Shown here: positions 34,506-45,916 of the stretch, in pieces
Position numbering within the stretch: position 1 is the first letter of the stretch
Layout: each line of letters opens with the position of its first letter
NCBI GenBank assembly: GCA_034509735.1
Contig: JACGWO010000012.1
Span: 4,809,367-4,873,366 of the forward strand
Direction of reading: 5' to 3'
Source of the DNA: Sesamum alatum
Taxonomy: Eukaryota > Streptophyta > Magnoliopsida > Lamiales > Pedaliaceae
Length of the DNA: 64,000 bases
The notes under the pieces: generated by a model
The model's database searches: none
Told to the model about the DNA's origin: nothing
What the model saw: only the letters and a program-made list of their open reading frames with translations
Translations under genes and position numbers: made by a program

Positions 34506-35003
34506 TCTGTACTATTACAAAGAGAATTGGGTATTATAGACACAAAGTGTTGTTTTTATACCACTACACTAAATTATTATAATGTCAAAAATGCCCTTCA
34601 ACTTCCCAATTCATGTATTTGAATTAACTACTCAATTAAGTTCCTCTAGAAAAATAATTCTATGTAATTTCATGTACTCAAAAATTAAATTTACTCCCAT
34701 TTGTTTATATTTATTGTTAATTGAAATAGAAATAATATATTAATTAAAAGTTGTGTTGCATGTATATATAATAATTGCTATCAATATACCATATATTATA
34801 CAAAGTTTTAATTGTTAAATTAATTTAAGTGGAAATATGTATTGATAATTAATGCATTAGAAAAAAATTATCAGAGATTTTTTGCATATGAGGTTGTAAA
34901 AAAGTGTTAAATTTTAATATATAGGAATAAATTATGAGTTTCAATAAAATAAAAGGCATTACTAAAAATTGTGCGCGCAGATATTGCGTGCCACAGATTC
35001 TAG
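34506..35003 (+). mobile_element. Non-autonomous Helitron (498 bp)
   Basis: The 5' end TCTGTACTATTACAAAGAGA is of the usual plant Helitron form. The 3' end is CTAG (35000-35003), preceded by a hairpin GTGCGCGCA/TGCGTGCCAC (9 pairs with one bulge and one GU), whose 3' arm ends about five bases from CTAG. The flanks are A (34505) and T (35004), as expected for insertion between A and T without target duplication. No Rep/helicase ORF. Confidence 0.75.
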
Positions 35004-35638
35004 TAATATATATTAGACGGAAATATAAATATTATATTATAAGATATTTTCTATTATATATATAATTGTATATTCATAAACATATATATATATTTAAAAT
35101 ACTTAACCCTTCATTGTTAATTTAATTAGATCCGACGATTCATATACGATCAATGAAAATCAATGGTCATCATAATAAAAATAATTTATTATATAAGGGT
35201 ATAATGGGTAATAACTGAAAAACTAACGCCGTTAAATAAAATAAATGGAGAAAAGAGTGTGTGCATGATTTTAGAAAATACAAAGAATTTTTTACCTATT
35301 TCTTTTACATAAAGGATTTTTAGTTGAATTTTAAAAATACAAGAAGATTTTATACAATTTTTCCTAATAGTAATGTAGAGAGAAAAAAAAAAAAACAAAA
35401 AAAAAACACCAACGTCAAAAGTTGGACAAGAAATTCTCAATCCTAGATGACCCCACAAACACAAAAAATTTCATACTCAAATCAGATTTGATCGAATCAA
35501 ATTAATTATAAAATAAATTTAATGTATTTATTATGTAATTGATAATTTTTTTAAATTATATATCAATTACATAATAAATATATTACATTTATTATAATTC
35601 AAATTTAGCCGGTAAGGATACCCTACCTGCTAGAATTT
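35004..35638. other. AT-rich upstream region of receptor kinase 2
   Basis: No gene seen. There is an A-rich run at 35385-35407 and an AT-rich region from 35465 to 35590 with a short inverted ATTACATAATAAATA repeat. Confidence 0.5.
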
Positions 35639-35652
35639 CTATAAAGTATAAA
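35639..35652 (+). promoter_or_regulatory. TATA box of receptor kinase 2
   Basis: CTATAAAGTATAAA lies about 165 bases before the main ATG, giving a leader of about 135-145 bases that contains two upstream ORFs. Confidence 0.5.
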
Positions 35653-35772
35653 CACATGCGAAATACGAATACGGTACTCTCTCACCGGTCTTCCAACGCC
35701 CGACTTACAAAGTCAAAGTCGTCTCCTCCAACACACACAACACACACTCGACCTGTGTTCTTCCTCACCTTT

Positions 35773-35818
35773 ATGTCCTGTCTCTGTGGTTTGCTGTCAT
35801 AAAGTATCGATGAGATGA
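35773..35818 (+). promoter_or_regulatory. Two upstream ORFs in the leader of receptor kinase 2
   Basis: The first uORF is 9 codons (35773-35802). The second is a minimal two-codon ORF, ATG AGA TGA (35810-35818), whose stop overlaps the main start codon (35815-35817). Short uORFs this close to the start usually lower translation and may allow reinitiation; whether they do so here is not shown. Confidence 0.55.
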
Positions 35819-38312
35819 AGCCCCCCCACCCCTCCTCCTCCTCCACCTCTTCCTCCTTATCTCCGCCGTCTCCGCCGCGGACATCCCTCTTGGCTCCACC
35901 CTCTACGCCTCCGACCCCAACTCCAAATGGGCCTCGCCTAATAACACCTTCGCCCTTGCCTTCATTGCAGACCCTACTTCATCCCTCGTCCCCGCCATTA
36001 CATACAACAATATCTCCATCTGGCAAGCCGGCGCCTCCGCCAACTCCTCCGCGGTACTCCGCCTCCTCCCTTCTGGGGACCTCCAGCTCCTCCCCTCCTC
36101 CTCCTCCACCACTCCCCTCTGGTCTTCTGCCACCGCCAACATCGGCGTTTCCGCCGCCTCACTTGAAGAATCCGGCAATTTTATACTCAAGAATTCCTCC
36201 GGCGCCGCACTCTGGTCAACTTTTGACCACCCGACTGATACCGTCGTTCCCACGCAGAACTTGAATGTCAGCCATACTCTTTCATCTGGGCTCTACTCAT
36301 TCAAGATTCAAAACAATGGGAACTTGACACTTTTGTGGAACAGCACCATAATCTACTACAACTCGGGCCTGAATTCTACTATGAATTCTAACTTAACAAA
36401 TCCTACTCTTGACCTTCAGTCCACTGGGATTCTTACTCTTTCCGATCCCACGCTTGCCACCCCTCTTGACTTGGCTTACAGCAGTGATTATGCAGAGGAA
36501 GGGGATATTTTGAGGTTCTTGAAATTAGACAGCGATGGGAATTTGAGAATTTATAGTTCTGCTAAAGGTAGTGGAACTACAAATGTAAGGTGGGCTGCAG
36601 TGAGTGATCAGTGTCAGGTTTATGGATTCTGCGGGAACATGGGAATATGTAGTTACAATGATACTTATCCAGTTTGTGGATGTCCTTCTGAGAATTTCGA
36701 GTTGATGGATCCAAATGATAGTAGGAAAGGGTGTAAGAGAAAAGTGGAGCTCCGAGATTGTCCTGGGAGGGAGGCTATGTTGCAGTTGGATCATGCTAAG
36801 TTCTTAACATACCAACCTGAATTGGCGTCGCAGGTTTTCTTCGTGGGGATTTCGCCTTGTAGGCTGAATTGTCTTGTTGGACCTTGCACGGCTTCCACTT
36901 CTTTGGCGGATGGATCAGGGCTATGTTACTTGAAGACGAGTGACTTTGTCAGCGGCTACCATTCCCCAGCTATTCCTAGCACTTCATTTGTTAAAGTTTG
37001 TTCACCGGTGATGCCTAATCCCTCGGTGGCTTCAGCTAGTGGCGGGACACAGACTAGATGGAGATTGACGGCATGGTTGGTAGTGGTGGTGGTGTTGGTT
37101 ACCGTTTTGGGATTGGTGGTTGTGGAAGGTGGTCTGTGGTTGTGGTGCTTCAGGAATAGCCCCAAATTTGGGGGATTATCAGCTCAATATGCACTCCTTG
37201 AGTATGCATCTGGTGCACCGGTGCAATTCTCATACAAGGAGCTTCTTAAGGCGACTAAGGGGTTCAAAGAGAAGCTTGGAGCAGGAGGATTTGGGGCTGT
37301 GTATCGAGGGGTTCTTGCTAACCGGACTGTGGCTGCAGTGAAACAGTTGGAAGGGATCGAGCAAGGTGAGAAGCAGTTTAGGATGGAGGTAGCCACGATC
37401 AGCAGCACTCACCATTTGAATTTGGTTAGATTGATTGGATTTTGCTCAGAAGGGAGGCATAGGTTGCTAGTGTATGAGTTTATGAAAAATGGCTCTCTTG
37501 ATAACTTCCTCTTTACATCTGCGGAGCAATCAGGAAAGCATTTGAATTGGGAGCATCGGTATAACATTGCGTTAGGGACGGCAAGAGGGATCACGTACCT
37601 TCATGAGGAATGCAGGGACTGCATTGTTCACTGTGATATAAAGCCTGAGAACATTCTTCTGGATGAGAACTACCATGCAAAAGTTTCTGATTTCGGTCTT
37701 GCAAAACTTGTTAATCCCAAAGATCATCGGTACAGAACCTTGACGAGTGTGAGGGGAACTAGAGGTTACTTGGCTCCAGAATGGCTTGCTAATCTTCCGA
37801 TAACGTCCAAATCCGATGTGTATAGTTATGGAATGGTGTTGTTGGAGATTGTGAGTGGAAGGAGGAACTTTGAAGTCTCAGCAGAAACTAACCACAAAAA
37901 GTTCTCTGTGTGGGCTTACGAAGAGTTGGAGAAGGGTAATTTTGAGGGAATTGTGGATAGAAGGCTTTACAGCAATGAGATAGATATGCATCAAGTCTTG
38001 AGAGCAATTCAAGTTAGTTTTTGGTGCATCCAGGAGCAACCCTCTCAAAGGCCTATGATGGGCAAAGTTGTTCAAATGTTGGAGGGAATTATGGAAATTG
38101 ATCGGCCACCGGCCCCTAAGGCTGCTACAGAAGGGTCCGTTGGTGGCACTAGTGTAACGGCAAGTAGCATCAGTGCTCTCTCTACCTTTGCAGCTTCTAT
38201 GCCAGTGCCCTCTTCGTCGTCATCCCTCCAAACTGCTGGAATTTCATCTTCTGCCTCTGGAAAGCATGGGGAACGGGCATCGTCCTCGTTATTACACTCC
38301 GAGACAAAGTGA
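35815..38312 (+). CDS. G-type lectin S-receptor-like Ser/Thr kinase 2 (about 830 aa), apparent frameshift in signal peptide
   Basis: Paralogue of the kinase at 29889, same strand, intronless. In the frame of 35880-38312 the protein is continuous: bulb lectin (starting ADIPLGSTLYAS), EGF-like segment SDQCQVYGFCGNMGIC, PAN-type segment, transmembrane helix, and kinase with GAGGFGAVY, VAAVKQL, HCDIKPEN, DFG and APEW, so also non-RD. That frame has no ATG upstream of the lectin domain; a TGA lies at 35811-35813. The only suitable ATG (35815) is in another frame, and the two join if the C7 run at 35821-35827 had one more C, which would give a normal leucine-rich signal peptide. This is more likely a sequencing error than loss of function. 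The C-terminal Ser-rich tail is about 40 residues longer than in kinase 1. Confidence 0.85.
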
Positions 38313-39090
38313 TCTTATAATGCCTGCAAGAATTGGTTATCCAAACAGAAGGAAGCATTCTTTTCCCTATTATGACACACACAAAACCAACTTGTATCTT
38401 TCATTTCTTGCCCTCGTTAGGATCTGCAGTATTGTATTCGTTTGTGCTTTTCTAGTTGTGACAACAAAGCTACTTGTAATAAAGTTTTGTATCAAGAAGA
38501 AAGAAGGAATTATAATTAATGTTTATATACATGTTTCTTCTTGATGATTTTTGTTTGGAACTTGAACCTTTACTAACACTCAAGATAAACAACACAACAG
38601 TAAGTGATTCATACTTAAACCAACAATCAAAACACTTGACATTTTGATGAGTTTTGCTGGTTAATTAAGCTATGTAAACCAAAGACAGGCATAAAGAACT
38701 CTTGATTTTCTTCAGAAACATGTCCTTTTCCCATATAGGAGAACTTTCTTTGTCATCAGCTAGAATTATTACATTTCATCAGTCAGAAGAAGAAGAAATC
38801 CGCACCTCAAGCATGGAAGCAATCCAAGAAAAACACAGAGATAAACATCGTATACGGTTAAATCTCTCAGATAAATACTATTACTCCCTATTTTCTTTGA
38901 CCAAAGAATCAAGAAAACACCGCGAAACTTCAACTCTGGTCGATATTCTGGACTACCGTGTCCCGGGTCAGAAAGATTAGTGCAAGTCTTTATCAGAAGA
39001 TAAAGACACCAGGAGACAAGTCTCAGCAGCCTCCATACTTTTCTAACGAGATTGTGTCAAATCTTGCACCAAGTATATTCTAAAGAACAT
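38313..39090. other. 3' flank of kinase 2 and upstream region of F-box gene 1
   Basis: Probable 3' UTR to about 38540, then intergenic sequence. From about 38842 it becomes homologous to the region upstream of F-box gene 2 (from about 49917). Short ORFs here are not convincing. Confidence 0.5.
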
Positions 39091-39105
39091 CTATATATAG
39101 GCCCA
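39091..39105 (+). promoter_or_regulatory. F-box gene 1 TATA box with AGGCCCA motif
   Basis: CTATATATAGGCCCA joins a TATA box directly to a GGCCCA (site II, TCP-type) element, 50-60 bases before the ATG. The same arrangement is kept at 50159-50181 before F-box gene 2, where an extra ATACATATAT is present. Confidence 0.5.
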
Positions 39106-39154
39106 TAAGACAAAGCAATTACCACAATCCAGAAAGCCTCTAATCAATCCCAAA

Positions 39155-40321
39155 ATGAACCAAGAACAACTCTTCACAAATCTGCCATCAGAACTCATCA
39201 TCAATATTCTGTCAAGACTTCCTGTTCGAACCATCATAAGTTGCAAGTGTGTTTGCAAGTCATGGCTCAACCTACTTGACACTCCCGAGTTTGCAAGATC
39301 CCATCTTTCCATATCAGTCCCCGGACTAATCCTCTACGAATCCCTGAGGCACGTGGAGCACTTCGAAATATTTGAATTTGAAGATGAACCCGATCTTGAA
39401 CGCCACGAGCTTCACTACAATTCAATCACCAAAATCAGCAGCAAAGAATTCATTAATGAAGATCATCCTGGTTTAGGAATACAGGGCTCTGCTAATGGTT
39501 TGGTTTGCTTCCGCAAAATAGGCCAACATCCTGAGACTGTTTACATTTGCAATCCAATTACCCGTGATTATATCCAGCTTCCAACTCCTGGAACAATCTG
39601 GTACTACCCCACAATAGTCACTTACGGATTTGGGGCCAGCAAAATCAGTGGCCAACACAAGGTTGTCAGGATTTACCATGAATGTAGACGTGACCCCGAC
39701 ACGCATAACTTGCTGGTAATTCCCAAGTCTGAGTGTCGGGTTTACACTCTTGGAACAGGATCATGGAGAAGTATTGCTCCGGGTCCAAAGTTGGAGTACA
39801 GCTGCCGGTCCATTGGGGCTTTTCTGAATGGAAATCTTCACTGGTTGGTGACAGATTTAGAGGGCTTTGCACGCATATCATGTCTTGATCTTGAAACAGA
39901 AACTTTTAGCACCATTTCTCCTCCTGCTCTCCCGGAAAGCAGAAGATTTCTTGGGGGGCTTACGGTTTTGGGGGATTGTCTGTGTATATGCGACAACACG
40001 TCTGATGATGAAATCGTGATCTGGGTGATGAAGGAATACGGGGTGGAGAAATCTTGGACGAAGGAATTCGTGATCAGCAAACTCCCAGATTTCGCTGGCG
40101 AATCTTACGAGGTGGTTTACCCTATCAAAATCTTCAAAGATGGCGACATTTTGATGGCGTGGGCGGACTTTTACCTGTTCTATCACTCCCTCAAGAATAG
40201 AACTACTGCACAAGTTGATATACCTAGACTGCAGACCACATATCGTATGGAGGCGATGCTTCACACCCCAACCTTTCTTTCACTCAAAAGTTTCGCAATG
40301 GAGAACGTATGCTCATTCTGA
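39155..40321 (+). CDS. F-box protein, FBA type, copy 1 (388 aa)
   Basis: Single-exon gene. The N-terminal F-box (residues about 5-48) has LPSELIINILSRLPVRTIIS and the CKSWLNLL motif; it would bind a SKP1-like adaptor to form an SCF E3 ubiquitin ligase. The rest is an F-box-associated (FBA/kelch-like) domain with the usual GSANGLVCF, VYICNPITRDYIQLP, YGFG, VYTLGTGSWRSI, FLNGNLHWLV and SCLDLETE blocks; this part would choose the target protein. No residue is obviously missing. A close paralogue lies at 50212-51384. The start is the first ATG, about 55 bases after the TATA box. The substrate is unknown. Confidence 0.93.
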   Translation: MNQEQLFTNLPSELIINILSRLPVRTIISCKCVCKSWLNLLDTPEFARSHLSISVPGLILYESLRHVEHFEIFEFEDEPDLERHELHYNSITKISSKEFINEDHPGLGIQGSANGLVCFRKIGQHPETVYICNPITRDYIQLPTPGTIWYYPTIVTYGFGASKISGQHKVVRIYHECRRDPDTHNLLVIPKSECRVYTLGTGSWRSIAPGPKLEYSCRSIGAFLNGNLHWLVTDLEGFARISCLDLETETFSTISPPALPESRRFLGGLTVLGDCLCICDNTSDDEIVIWVMKEYGVEKSWTKEFVISKLPDFAGESYEVVYPIKIFKDGDILMAWADFYLFYHSLKNRTTAQVDIPRLQTTYRMEAMLHTPTFLSLKSFAMENVCSF

Positions 40322-40334
40322 TTTTCTGGCTTTC

Positions 40335-40336
<2 letters not shown>

Positions 40337-40388
<52 letters not shown>
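40337..40388. repeat. (GA)n microsatellite in the 3' UTR of F-box gene 1
   Basis: About 26 GA units begin some 15 bases after the stop codon. F-box gene 2 has a shorter tract at the equivalent place (51411-51449). Confidence 0.9.
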
Positions 40389-40390
<2 letters not shown>

Positions 40391-40740
40391 ATTGGCCCAG
40401 TAAGGTCTCCGGCAGAATCAGGTTTGGATCGAGCTACAACTGAAGAGAACTGGATACTGCGCCAGTATGGGCCTGATTGGTCGCACCATATCTCCATTTT
40501 TAAGACCAAGTTTGTCTAACATTGTATCGATGTAAGTTTTGTTTAGTAATACTAGAGCACCATTTGCACATTGGATATTGTGCTTAATTTTTATAAATTT
40601 AAAATTATAAAAATTGTTGTACCGAAATTTTTGAGCATTGTGTTAATGTGTGAATATAGGTGATTGTTAATCTCAAAGAAGAGTTAAATATAATTGATTC
40701 TCTCAATTGTATGCTAACAAATTAAACCACTATTAGAATT
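40389..40740. other. End of F-box duplication and junction with transposon debris
   Basis: Homology to the 3' flank of F-box gene 2 (CAGTATGGGCCT, GGTCGCACCATATC) fades out near 40500. The rest to 40740 is AT-rich DNA with no gene. Confidence 0.5.
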
Positions 40741-43700
40741 ATGCCCCGAAGACCTTGTTATAACGTTTCGATGCTTAAATCAGCAGGTCGTGCTCCTACC
40801 TCCCAGGCCATCTTCATGTCTAACATAAAGGCTTCATACTCGACCTTATTGTTTGAAGCCTTAAAGTCGAATTTGACGGTGAATTCCAGATTCTCCCCCT
40901 CAGGAGTGGTAAGAACTATCCCTGTTCCGCTTTCTTGGAGGGTTATAACCTATCCACCTGTAAAAACCACACCTTTTTGCTAGGAGAGGGAATTGTCGTT
41001 TCGGACATAAAGTTAGCCAGTGCTTAGGCCTTAATGGTTTTTTGTGTAGGTATGAGATATCATGCTCGCTCAGCTAATAGCCCACTTAATCAACCTTCCC
41101 AACGTATCCGGTTTTTCGAGAATTTGTTGCAGGGGATGGTTAGTGCGTACCCCTATGGGATGTGAGAGGAAGTATGGTTGTAGCCTGCGGGTTGTGATAA
41201 CCAAAATGAACGCTATTTTTTCACGGGGCTATATCATCCTTCTGCTCCATTTTGCCTTTCGCAGTGTTCTGAAGAAAAGTAGGCCTCTGAGCGGACTTGG
41301 CTATCAACTGGCTAAGGTCTGCAATCCTTCCGATGAGGCGTTGCACCTCGTTAATATTGACAGGAGGCCTCATATCCATTATGACTTTGATCTTGAGGGG
41401 GTTCACCTCGGTTCCCCTCTCAGTCACCATGAACCCAAGAAAACGGCCTCCTCTTACCCTAAAGGCGTATTTGGCCGAGTTGAGTTTAAGTCTATACTTT
41501 TGGGGGACCTCAAAATTTTCTTCTAAGTAAGTAATGTGGTCCCCAGTCTTCTTATTTTTCACTAACATGTCGTCTATGTAAACTTCTACATTCCTCCCTG
41601 TCTAGGATCGCAATATCTTGTCTACCAATCGTTGGTAGGTGGCTCTGATATTTTTGTCCGAATAGCATGGCCACGTAATAGATGTCCCTGAGGAAATGAT
41701 GAAGCTAACTCTTTTGTGGTCCTCTGGGGCCAACATGGTCTGATGGTAACCTTGCGATGCGTCCATCATACTTAACAGCTTGCACCTAGAGGTGGAATCT
41801 ACTAATTGATCGATTCTTAGAAGGGGGAAGTCCTTGGGACAAGCTTTATTGAGATCTCGAAAGTCTTCGCACATTCTCCATTTACCCCCAGGTTTTATAA
41901 ACTAGCACCACATTAGAGAACCACTCGGGAAATTGTATTTCTTTAATATGCTCTGTCGCCAGGAGCTTATCCATCTCCGCCTATATGATTTTGTCTTTAT
42001 CTGGCCCAAAGTGCATCTTCTTTTGTTTAAACTGGTCTTATAGCAAGATCTATGTTGAGATGATGGGTAGCCACTTCGGGATATATGCCCTCTAGGTCGT
42101 TCGGGGTCCATGCAAATATGTCCACGTTCCGGTGGAGGCATTGGATTAACTCCTCTTTGACTTGCCCCTTCAGTTGTGAGCCGACTTGCGTTGTTTTGTC
42201 TGAATCCCCCGGGAAGAGCTCGATGATGAACTGCTCTTCTGCAGGTTGCACCTTAGTGAGATCACCTTCCTTAGAGGTCACCCCCTCAAACAGGGGACCA
42301 TTTTTGTTCTTAGACTCGGCTTTCCTCGAGGGGTATTTTGCATGTCGCTTGCGGGCTTCCTCTGGGGGAGTTCCTTGACCCACGCTTCTGTCGCTCTCGT
42401 ACGGCTTCCACATAACATTTTCGCTGGAGTTGGTCTCCAGTTACTTTACCTATCCCCCATTACACAAGGAACTTAATCTTCATATGGTGTGTGAAAACAA
42501 TTGCACAAAAAACGTCAAGGGTCGGCCTTCCTAGGATCACATTATAAGCTGAGAGGACGTCCACCACCAGGAATCTTATCAGGCAGGTCTTCCTCCAAGG
42601 TTCCTCTCCCAAGGAGAGAGGGAGAGTCATCATGCTGTGGGGGTGCACCACTTCCGCTGCGAACCCATACACCAAAATGTCTACTGCCTCCACGGGGACA
42701 TCCCCTAGTTGCATTTGGCCATATGCCCCTCCAAATAGGATGTTTGTTGAGCTCTCAAAATCAATGAATATTCGGGCTTACTTCATAATTTTCTAAGGTG
42801 GTTGTGATTACCAGAGCGTCATTGTGAGGTAATGATAGTCCCACTCTTTCAGCAGGTCCGAACTGGATGATAGGGGTGTTAGTGACTGCATCTACGTCTA
42901 GGATTTCGTTAGGGACATTGTTTTCCACTTCTCTAACTAAGGCCCTTTTGGCTTGGTGAGAATCATCTTCGAGTTGTCTTTCTGCTATCATGCGGATAAC
43001 TCCCTTTTGTTAGGGATTGACTTCCTCTCCTAGCCCTGAGGGGGAAGATTTATGACCTTCTTTGGAGGATCGGGGCTTGGCCTGAGGGTGCCTTTCCTTT
43101 GTGAGCATCCTTCTTTTGATAGGGACCAGTTCTTTGAGCTTTTTCTCTGCACACGAACTCTTATAGGTACCCGTTTTGAATGAGTCGCTCTATTTCATTC
43201 TTCAAATGTCGACATTCTTCCGTGGTGTGTCCATCGTCATTGTGGAATCGGTAGAACTTTTCAAACTTTGGTCGTGTAGGCCCATCCGTATTCTCGTAAG
43301 GCCAAGCCAACCGTCCTTTGACCTCTACTGCCATAAGTGCTTGAGTGATGGGAGCATTTAGAGAAGTGTATATAGGGGATCCCCTTTGAAAGGGAGGCCT
43401 CCATTATCAGAAGTCGACTCTTTCTTCTTTTCTCCTCATCCTTCATTCTTGGAGGCTTGGGCCTCCTCCATGTTCACATACTTCTCTGCCCGCGTTAGGA
43501 GACTATCGAAGTCCGAGTTCAGCTTCTCTAGGGACTTGAAGAAGTCACCATCCAGGATCCCTTTAGAGAAGACGGTGACCTTGACCTCCTAGGTGGCCGT
43601 CGGGACTTCCAAAGTGGTGGTATTAAATCGTTGCAAGTAGTCCCTTAGGGACTTGACCTCATTCTGGCGACCCATAAAGAGGCTGAGCGAGTCTTTGAGT

Positions 43701-44470
43701 GTCGTTTGTTATTGGCGAACTGGTGCAGGAATAGGAGCGTAACTCTTAGAACCTCCTGGCCGAACTCACAGGCAGTTCGTTGAATCATTGCTTAGCCGCC
43801 CGAACGAAGGTGGTGACAAATACGCAACATTTGACCCTATTTGGGTACTTGTGCAACACAGTCGCATTCTCGGATTGAGATAGGTGCTCCAGGGGGTTAG
43901 TCGTACTTGTTATGGATAGGGTCTGATAATTAGGAGGAAGCTCGTCAGCCATGACATCCTCGCTGAAGAGAATGCCTTCCTGCTATTTGATTTGGAGACC
44001 CATCACTCGGTGTTGGACGTCCTGTAACCCTTTCTACAGGCACTCCAGACGGGCCGCCCAACGCCAGGGGACCTCATCTTGCGCCTGAGGGGGTTGACCT
44101 TGCTCCCCAAGGGGAAGTCCTGGCAATCTTCGAGCTGGGAGTGCTCCATCATCATTCCGGGGGGGGGGGGGGGGCTTCCATTGCCAAGGGGGGCGCCAGA
44201 GACATTTGGGCCGCACCTGCCAATTGTGTTTGCACCATCGAGGTGATCATCTGCTGAATGGTCGTTAATAGACCCCGGGACAATCTTCCTGAGGAGGTTT
44301 TCGAAGAAATGTTGTTGCGTAAGGGATCTGACAATGGCTCTATGGGACCAAAGTGTCCCGTATCCTCGTGTCGTGCAAGGGACATAGGTACGCCGACCAC
44401 CATCTGGAAACCCTGGTTGTCAGTCATACCATCCATTATTTTTCACTTGTTTAGCCCACTGTTGGGAATG
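40741..44470 (-). mobile_element. Truncated Tat-type gypsy retrotransposon, minus strand
   Basis: Reading the minus strand from 44436 down: gag N-terminus with a proline-rich stretch (poly-G run 44159-44174 on the plus strand), gag (about 44030-43000), protease (42790-42460, with SAYNVILGRPTL), RT (about 42000-41550, with FRDLNKACPKD and MDASQGYHQ), RT thumb/RNase H start (41568-41221), and a fragment of the second RNase H with an NNKVEYEAF motif (about 40880-40790). Integrase and the LTRs were not found, so the 3' end is lost. The protease catalytic motif reads D-F-E-S instead of D-G/S/T-G-S, and frameshifts are frequent. It is an old, dead copy, different from the 5.9-19.3 kb element. Confidence 0.85.
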
Positions 44471-45916
44471 TCCATTATTCTCACGTCTTAGTTCTGTGTT
44501 TCCACAGACAAGCGTCACTTGTTGTGTGTGAAAATATCACATTGAATAAAAATATGGACTTTGAGTCTTTTAGGCCAATTTCTCTTACAAGCCTGAAATG
44601 AAGACCTGCAAAAAAAAAATAAAAATATTAGCACTTCGAAGCTCAAATCAGTATATAATTTTGAAATAAATCAGAAGTAAAAAAAGAGAAGTATGATAAT
44701 GATGGAGTATCACGACGTGAGTAAAACTTGTGAGAAAGTGAAGATTTGTGCAAGTGACAAGATGTGTTTTTCGCAGTGCTAGTATGTTTATGTTAAAAAT
44801 TATCGTTACCCTTGACTAGGGAAGTTAGGCTCGCTTTTACAGAGGGCGTCCCACAATTGGATGAGGAAGTGTGGTCTCGGAGAACTCGGCTTGGTGATTT
44901 GCTGAGGATAAGCCTCCTTAGATTTAGGAGCGGTTGGAGAGAATCTTGAGGGAGTTAGCTGTTGAGGAATCCTTGAGCGAGTGGACTTCATGGTGAACCA
45001 TCATTCCGAAATCCTAGAGGGTCTGTTAGGAGAGGTCAAGTGGACTCCTTGAGTGCCATGTCACATTGATGTGGCCATCTGTTTGCTTCTTGTGTTAACA
45101 ACCTTCTGCCACCTACTCAAAATGGTCCTCTTGACAGCCACGTGGTCAAGGGATTTCCTTGGCTCGTGACTTGTCTAGCGCTAAAGGCCCTAGGCAGCCC
45201 TTTGGATTGAGGGTTCTTCTTGAATGGGCTTCATGCCCTTGAGGGCCTCCTCTTGGATCTCCGGCCTTCTTGGACTATGCGTCTTTGGGAGGGGGGGCTG
45301 CATTCGGCCTTGGATCTGTTGGGCCTGTTTGCTTGGAACAGGCAATTTTATTGCAAATCATTCAGTCCCCCTACCCCTCCCCTCCCCTCCCCACTTGATG
45401 AGGAGGGGATATGTACACTCCTCCTTAGAGTAGTAAATTCTCTTAGGGTGATATTTGTCCCCCTTCTTTGCAGGATTCTTCCTCTGGAAGCAAAAGCTTG
45501 GTAACATCCTTCTTAGAGTTGTGTCCTTCTACTAGAAATGATTTGATGGCTAGTCAAAGCCTTTCTCAAAGTTTAGGCGTGTGGCCTTCATTTGTTGAAT
45601 GGGTAGCCAAAAATGGCCTTCTTTGTGGGTGACGGTTATTTTTGGTAATCGCCTAATAAGGAGCGGTTACCTTAACACGTTGCGGGTGACTGTGATTTTT
45701 TCCCTTTCTCCCTCCTTCTTTTCCTTCACCTCTTCATTTTCTCTTTTAACTCTTCCCCTCCCCACGACTTGGAGAGAGAAAATTTTGGATTTCTCCCACC
45801 TTGTATATTTGCTTCCCTACTCTGGTAAGTTAAACTACTTCTTTCTCTTGTGTATTATTTTGCTCTTCTTCCTTTCTTGGGTGTTTTGTTTCTTTTGATT
45901 TCCTTGTTGTGTTTTA
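44471..45916. other. Non-coding retroelement sequence between head-to-head ORFs
   Basis: Moderate-GC sequence with polypyrimidine runs (45366-45395, mostly C and T) and no recognised protein. It probably includes leader or LTR-derived sequence of the minus-strand gag-pol and the promoter of the plus-strand ORF at 45917. A GTAAGT donor-like site at 45825 and a T-rich stretch before 45917 suggest a leader intron. Confidence 0.4.

Noticed and set aside
35815..36264. Proline/serine-rich 149-codon protein
   Set aside because: It is the wrong frame of the receptor kinase 2 lectin domain; the correct frame encodes a standard bulb lectin.
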